From an uncultured Ruminococcus sp. (GTDB taxonomy: Bacteria > Bacillota > Clostridia > Oscillospirales > Ruminococcaceae), in contig CACZGM010000002.1 of assembly GCA_902780695.1 (NCBI GenBank), positions 1 through 55,016 of the forward strand: a stretch of DNA of 55,016 nucleotides, given 5' to 3'. Under the pieces are notes generated by a model. It did no database searches and was not told the DNA's origin. It saw only the letters and a list, made by a program, of their open reading frames with translations. The translations under genes and the position numbers were made by a program. Shown here in pieces: positions 50,458 through 55,016 of the stretch (its first letter is position 1; every line of letters starts with the position of its first letter).

Positions 50458-52695
50458 GTGCTGAATACCATAATGGAAAACTTATATTATATTTTTTCAA
50501 TAGATTTTGGAATCAAAACAGCGATAAGCGAATATTATGAACAAGCCGGCGTTTTCATCTCCCAGACACTCGGGAACCGTCTGCATGATATTATAGAGGA
50601 TGTGCTCAATAAAACCGAAGGCAAGAATTTTTCCGGAAATCTTATAATCGAAAACAGCGAAGAAAATCATTTCTCACGTAATTTTTTTATTTCTTCGCTA
50701 TATGATGCTGCCGTACTTATTTCTCCCTCAAAGGCATTTACCTCAAATTATTTTACTAATTATTTCCAGCTTTATGATGCGATGACTGAAGCGGTCTGTC
50801 CTTATGTTTTAGATGAGGCAAAACTATATGATATGAATTTAAAACAGCTCGAATTTGCCAATTACATCAATCCTATTTCGACAACAAAAGTCACGGGCAG
50901 AACTCCCGATGAAAGAATTTACCAAAGATATCTCCTTTGGATTATAGAACGATACTTCGTCAACGACCAGTTCAGGAAAGATACAGCAACAGAACTTTTC
51001 CACGGCTTTTGCAGGGACAAGTTCATTTACGGTCTGGATTATAACAAAAACAGTTTTTCCAAGCGTTTTAACACACTTTTTTCTGACTATCTGGTCGGGT
51101 TCTGGGGCATTACGAACAAAACAGAAACAACCGACACTAAAAAGGGCGATAAGGACAAATTGATCGATATAGACTATTACAGTAAGATTTTCGGACATAA
51201 CGGTCTTATCGAAAATCTGAAAAATAAAAAGATTATTGACCTCTCGTATAAAGAAAGCGATCCGCCCCGTATAATAATCGACCGCATCAGATTAGCGGCT
51301 TTTATTAAAGGATTCGAGCTGAAATACGGATATAATATAGTAAAAATACTGACTGACCCTGACTATGCTTATGTGAGAAACGATGAAAGAGGCTACAGCA
51401 ACGGGATCGTTCTTGAAGCCTTATTAAACAGGCTCAGCCTTGCTCTTAATCCGGTTTTGTTGCACAGTATCAGCCTGGAGCTTCACGGGATATCTGCCAA
51501 TATATCACAGATAATAACGGCAGTATATACCCATATCTTCAAATTGACGGATATCAGCCGGTATAAAAAGGAAAAACCTGATGATTGCTATAAGAATCTC
51601 ATTATTAAAATACATAATTTAGCAAACGATACCAATCAAATCAGTCCTGACTATTCTCATAACGTATTTGAGAGTTTTTATATGAGGGTACTGCTGTATG
51701 AATACACGATCAGTCAAGGGCTATGTACACTTCCGGATCCGTTCATCAGCAGAAAAGAAAGCAACAGCAAATACATAGATCGATTTCTCTCATTTCAGAT
51801 CGACAAAGACAAGGCAGACCGTCTGCGGTCACAGAGTATCTCGCTGGATTTCAGCCGTAAAGAATACGAAAAGTTGGATCTTCTGGACAGAGACAGCTAT
51901 GATAAATACAGTGATGGGATAACGCGCTTTGAAAGAGAGGAACAAAAAAGGGCGGAAGAGGATGAACTAATAAAAAAAGCTATCGAAGCTATATTGAAAA
52001 AAGCGGCGGGAGCAAAAGACCGCGCCCAGGAAGATGACAGCAATTCCGACAGCACCTGTGACGAAAATGATATCTGCACAGACGCACCCGAAACAATTGC
52101 AATCCCTGAACCGCTGCCGAACTTTATAAAAGCAGATGACAACTGCATCGAACTAATTGACTTTTATAAAAAGAACAAGTCTGATATAATCAAATTCATA
52201 GAAAGCGGCAATGGGAAAAAGAAGGTACCCCGCGACAATATCCTTGATAACTACAAGCACGTTTTTTACATGATCAACGTCCTGTGCGGGGACAGAACAG
52301 ACGGACTGACGGTATTCCTCTGCTTCTTCCTGTACTACAGCCTTGAAGATCTCAAGGTCATGCGGCATATGTATAATTCCGACAGAAATACAGAGCCAAC
52401 CGTGAAAACTAATATTGCGTCCAGGCAGATAACGCTGAAAGAAAAAGCAGGGCTTATGGAAATACTGAACCGTATGCTGATATGTGTATCCGGAAAAAGC
52501 GGCAATACTATTATAAATGATATCTATCAGCGGCTGAACGATCACATAACTTCTTTAATCGTAAAAGACGATGTCTATCTGACGAACAAAAAACTGGCTT
52601 CATTTTGTGCAAATATCGAAGCCTGGTCAGCAAACGAGATCAAAAATGCTTTAGATAATAAAGCAAGCAAAGACCGGACAGGCAGCGATAACTGA
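50458..52695 (+). CDS. Large protein of unknown function beside the restriction operon
   Basis: I do not recognise this 745-residue protein. It looks soluble and largely helical, with no signal peptide, no P-loop and no nuclease motif I can name. A charged coiled region (about 490-525) is followed by an acidic linker (about 525-555) and a second helical domain (about 565-730, around VFYMINVLCGDRTDG). The start is uncertain: GTG at 50458 or ATG at 50473; neither has a good ribosome site. Its place next to the hsd operon, in an accessory region, makes a role in defence or its control possible, but this is only context. Confidence 0.75.
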   Translation: MLNTIMENLYYIFSIDFGIKTAISEYYEQAGVFISQTLGNRLHDIIEDVLNKTEGKNFSGNLIIENSEENHFSRNFFISSLYDAAVLISPSKAFTSNYFTNYFQLYDAMTEAVCPYVLDEAKLYDMNLKQLEFANYINPISTTKVTGRTPDERIYQRYLLWIIERYFVNDQFRKDTATELFHGFCRDKFIYGLDYNKNSFSKRFNTLFSDYLVGFWGITNKTETTDTKKGDKDKLIDIDYYSKIFGHNGLIENLKNKKIIDLSYKESDPPRIIIDRIRLAAFIKGFELKYGYNIVKILTDPDYAYVRNDERGYSNGIVLEALLNRLSLALNPVLLHSISLELHGISANISQIITAVYTHIFKLTDISRYKKEKPDDCYKNLIIKIHNLANDTNQISPDYSHNVFESFYMRVLLYEYTISQGLCTLPDPFISRKESNSKYIDRFLSFQIDKDKADRLRSQSISLDFSRKEYEKLDLLDRDSYDKYSDGITRFEREEQKRAEEDELIKKAIEAILKKAAGAKDRAQEDDSNSDSTCDENDICTDAPETIAIPEPLPNFIKADDNCIELIDFYKKNKSDIIKFIESGNGKKKVPRDNILDNYKHVFYMINVLCGDRTDGLTVFLCFFLYYSLEDLKVMRHMYNSDRNTEPTVKTNIASRQITLKEKAGLMEILNRMLICVSGKSGNTIINDIYQRLNDHITSLIVKDDVYLTNKKLASFCANIEAWSANEIKNALDNKASKDRTGSDN

Positions 52696-52855
52696 TCTTA
52701 AATTGCAGAAGCTATAATATCCGTTTCCACCTCCTAACGCAATACATTTTGATACGGTCTCATCATCAAGCCATATACGGTTATCCTCCCGCGAAAACGC
52801 AATATGCGATTTATCCTTGAAATTAGTAAAAATCAATTTTATTGCATAACTTATA

Positions 52856-52884
52856 TTGATTTTCCCGTTTATGTATGATACAAT
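52856..52884 (+). promoter_or_regulatory. Promoter of the alcohol dehydrogenase gene
   Basis: TTGATT (52856-52861), 17 bases, TACAAT (52879-52884) with extended TGA. The 240-base region before the gene has no other clear feature. Confidence 0.8.
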
Positions 52885-52934
52885 TAAGAAAAATATTCTT
52901 ACCCGACAACGGCATATTACGGAGGTAAATAATA

Positions 52935-54113
52935 ATGGAAAATTTCAATTTTTACAGCCCCACAGAGTTTGTCTTCGGCAAAGGCTGTGCTGTGGAGGCC
53001 GGACGTTTAGTGAAGAAGTACGGCGGAACAAAGGTGCTGATACATTACGGCGGAGGCTCTGCTGTAAAGTCGGGGCTCATTGATAAAGTGAAAAAGTCGC
53101 TGGCGGACGCAGGAGTTCCGTACTGCGAGCTTGGCGGAGTTCAGCCCAATCCGCGCGATACACTTATTTACAAGGGTATAGAGCTTGGCAGGAGCGAAGG
53201 TGTTGACATCGTTCTCGCAGTCGGCGGCGGTTCAGTCATAGACTCCGCAAAAGGTATAGCCCTCGGTATTCCGTATGACGGCGACTTCTGGGATTTCTAC
53301 AGCGGAAAAACACCCGAAAAAGCCCTTCCTGTCGGAACGGTACTCACCATAGCCGCAGCGGGAAGCGAGGGTTCGGGAAACTCTATCGTCACAAAGGAGG
53401 ACGGTCTGCTTAAACGCGGCGCACGCAATGACATACTCCGCCCGAAGTTCTCTATTATGGATCCTGCGCTGACGCAGACGCTTCCCGCGTATCAGACAGC
53501 TGCAGGCTGCACCGATATAATGGCGCATATATTCGAGCGCTATTTCACCAATACCCCCGAGGTCGAGATAACAGACCGTCTCTGCGAGGCAGTGCTGCTC
53601 ACGATGATAAAGGAAGCTCCCCGTGTTATTGCAGATCCCGACAATTACGAAGCCCGCGCCAACATCATGTGGGCGGGAATGATCGCACACAACAACATCT
53701 GCGGTGTGGGCAGACAGCAGGACTGGAACAGCCACAACCTGGAGCATGAGCTTTCAGCGCTGTATGATGTGACCCACGGCGCGGGACTTGCAGTGATGAT
53801 GCCGGCATGGATGGAGTATGTATATAAGCACAATGTTCTGCGGTTCTGCCAGATGGCAACGAGAGTGTTCGGCTGTCAGATGGATTATGAGAATCCCGAA
53901 GCTACTGCAGTCGAGGGCATACGCCGTTTCCGCTCATTCCTGCACTCCATAGGTATGCCGATAAACTTCGCGGAACTGGGTGCAAAGGAAGAGGATATCC
54001 CTGTGCTTGTTGAGAAGCTCGGCATCGGCAGCGGCAAGCGCGCAGGTTTTATGGAGCTTGACAGAAACGACGTGACCGAGATTTACAGAATTGCGGCTCA
54101 CGCATCACTTTAA
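52935..54113 (+). CDS. Iron-containing alcohol dehydrogenase (butanol dehydrogenase-like)
   Basis: A 392-residue enzyme of the Fe-ADH family, most like YugJ/BdhA-type butanol dehydrogenases. The nucleotide-binding motif is AVGGGSVIDSAKGI, and the metal site is formed by CTDIMAHIFERY and NLEHELSALYDVTHGAGLAV. It probably reduces aldehydes to alcohols with NAD(P)H during fermentation. GGAGG precedes ATG. Confidence 0.92.
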   Translation: MENFNFYSPTEFVFGKGCAVEAGRLVKKYGGTKVLIHYGGGSAVKSGLIDKVKKSLADAGVPYCELGGVQPNPRDTLIYKGIELGRSEGVDIVLAVGGGSVIDSAKGIALGIPYDGDFWDFYSGKTPEKALPVGTVLTIAAAGSEGSGNSIVTKEDGLLKRGARNDILRPKFSIMDPALTQTLPAYQTAAGCTDIMAHIFERYFTNTPEVEITDRLCEAVLLTMIKEAPRVIADPDNYEARANIMWAGMIAHNNICGVGRQQDWNSHNLEHELSALYDVTHGAGLAVMMPAWMEYVYKHNVLRFCQMATRVFGCQMDYENPEATAVEGIRRFRSFLHSIGMPINFAELGAKEEDIPVLVEKLGIGSGKRAGFMELDRNDVTEIYRIAAHASL

Positions 54114-54143
54114 GTGGAATAGTTCACTTATTTCTTCGTCCGC

Positions 54144-54269
54144 ATGCTGCACCGAAAACCTTGGCATAAAGAGGACGAATACCCTTATCCCTCAGCTGAT
54201 GTATTGCCTGAATATCTTCGCGGCAAGGCAATATTCATGAAAGCTGCCAAAAAAGAAAAAGCTGTGTAA
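54144..54269 (+). CDS. Possible 41-residue ORF
   Basis: It begins MLHRKPWHKEDEYPYP and contains VLPEYLRGKAIFMKAAKK; it ends in the stem of the terminator. The composition looks coding, but no ribosome site is visible; it may be the end of a lost gene. Confidence 0.3.
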   Translation: MLHRKPWHKEDEYPYPSADVLPEYLRGKAIFMKAAKKEKAV

Positions 54270-54291
54270 CCGCAATGTTTACACAGCTTTT
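54257..54291. terminator. Bidirectional terminator
   Basis: GCTGTGTAA pairs with TTACACAGC, with A-rich sequence before and TTTT after, so it can serve the dehydrogenase and the convergent amidotransferase gene. Confidence 0.85.
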
Positions 54292-54335
54292 GATTATGGC
54301 AAATATGCTCATGAACGCAACAACGTTTCCGAAAG

Positions 54336-55016
54336 CTAAAAGTATAGACCCTCGTATTCAAGCACATCTGCGTAGTTCATAAGCTCTTCCGGTTCGTAGA
54401 GAAGCTCTTCGATCTCATCAGCTGTAAAGCCGTTTTCGTAGAGCAGATCAACATAGCAAGGATCGACTCCGAAGCAGCCGGCGAACTCTTTCAATTGCTC
54501 TATCTGAAAATCATCATGAAGAGTCCGGCGTGGGAATGTGTAGAATTTCGCGAAATCGCTGTACGAATAAAACTCCGAGCGCTCAATATTTCCGTTTGCG
54601 TCTATTCGCAGGATATTTCCGAGCATCGTTTTTATTTCAGTTTTTGGTGCTTTTGACAAGCCTATCCGCCGCAGAGTCCTGTCAAGGATTTCCTTTGTGC
54701 TTGCATATAGATAAAACCCATGCGCGTGGAATTTGTAAATGCACAACGGATTGTTGCCGCGGACGAAATATATTCCGTCCGAATCATCAAGTATCGTAAA
54801 AACGAACGAGCATATCAGATCTTCTGCCATGTCTTTTATTGAATTAAAATCAAGACTTCCTGCGCTTTCGAGAAGCTGAACTGCGATATAACTGTCTGTC
54901 TGAATGTATGATTCAGGCAGGCTTTTTTCTTTTCGCAGCAACTTATCGTTCGACAGCACACCGTTGTGTGCAAGGGCAAAATTATTGTTTCCTGCCCTGC
55001 CCGGAAACGGGTGGTT
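54336..55016 (-). CDS. Class II glutamine amidotransferase-like protein, 5' end beyond the window
   Basis: The frame stays open to the window end. The first visible residues include NNFALAHNGVLSND, the mark of class II amidotransferases (GATase_6/7 family). A GTG at 54959 is an internal valine, not the start. The tail (about the last 70 residues) with CFGVDPCYVDLLYENGFTADEIEELLY is helical. The catalytic N-terminal cysteine lies outside the window. Confidence 0.78.
   Translation of the reverse strand, partial: NHPFPGRAGNNNFALAHNGVLSNDKLLRKEKSLPESYIQTDSYIAVQLLESAGSLDFNSIKDMAEDLICSFVFTILDDSDGIYFVRGNNPLCIYKFHAHGFYLYASTKEILDRTLRRIGLSKAPKTEIKTMLGNILRIDANGNIERSEFYSYSDFAKFYTFPRRTLHDDFQIEQLKEFAGCFGVDPCYVDLLYENGFTADEIEELLYEPEELMNYADVLEYEGLYF

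Noticed and set aside
52651-52836. 61-codon minus-strand frame with SREDNRIWLDDE
   Set aside because: It overlaps the end of the 745-residue gene, lacks a clear start signal and cannot be told from chance.
1-55016. CRISPR array
   Set aside because: No regularly spaced short repeats and no cas genes are visible.

Overview
The window looks like a piece of a Gram-positive Clostridia chromosome, most likely of the Ruminococcus/Oscillospiraceae type. This is inferred from strong AGGAGG ribosome sites, sigma-A promoters with a TGnTATAAT extended -10, siphophage-type prophage genes and an NPGTG surface-anchor signal. I could not run any search, so no species is claimed.

Region 1 (1-16.6 kb, all minus strand) is an assimilatory sulfate supercluster. 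Transcription starts before a sulfate-binding lipoprotein and runs through the permeases (cysT, cysW) and ATPase (cysA), then a full glutamate-to-siroheme pathway (hemA, cysG-N, hemC, cobA-hemD, hemB, hemL; no hemE), then a siroheme [4Fe-4S] sulfite reductase, an APS reductase pair (aprA, aprB) and ATP sulfurylase (cysD, cysN). It imports sulfate, activates it to APS, reduces it to sulfide and makes the siroheme the last step needs. Its leader carries a 14-codon peptide ending in Cys-stop, which could sense cysteine.

Region 2 (16.7-26.95 kb, minus) is a compact phage-derived operon: scaffold, capsid, neck and tail proteins, tail-assembly chaperones joined by a -1 frameshift, a very small tape-measure-like protein, a self-processing fibre, then XhlA, holin and endolysin. 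It has its own promoter, palindromic operator and attenuators, but no portal, terminase, protease, repressor or replication gene. A small surface protein and tRNA-Leu(GAG) follow.

Region 3 (27.7-40.1 kb) is an island between two ~485-bp direct repeats, each holding the 3' end of the same tyrosine integrase (one copy broken, one intact). Inside are a family of STAS-domain proteins (STAS fused to a carboxyl-methyltransferase-like enzyme, three STAS-aminoglycoside-kinase-like fusions and a lone STAS) with a tyrosine phosphatase, then an acyltransferase-like gene and a fused ABC importer with three tandem permuted solute-binding modules.

Region 4 (39.6-52.7 kb) has integrase, excisionase and an SF3 helicase, followed by a type I restriction-modification operon (hsdM, an AT-rich gene with an R-x5-H motif, hsdS with a G7 tract, hsdR) and a 745-residue protein of unknown function. 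Region 5 (52.7-55 kb) holds an iron-type alcohol dehydrogenase and a class II glutamine amidotransferase cut by the window end.
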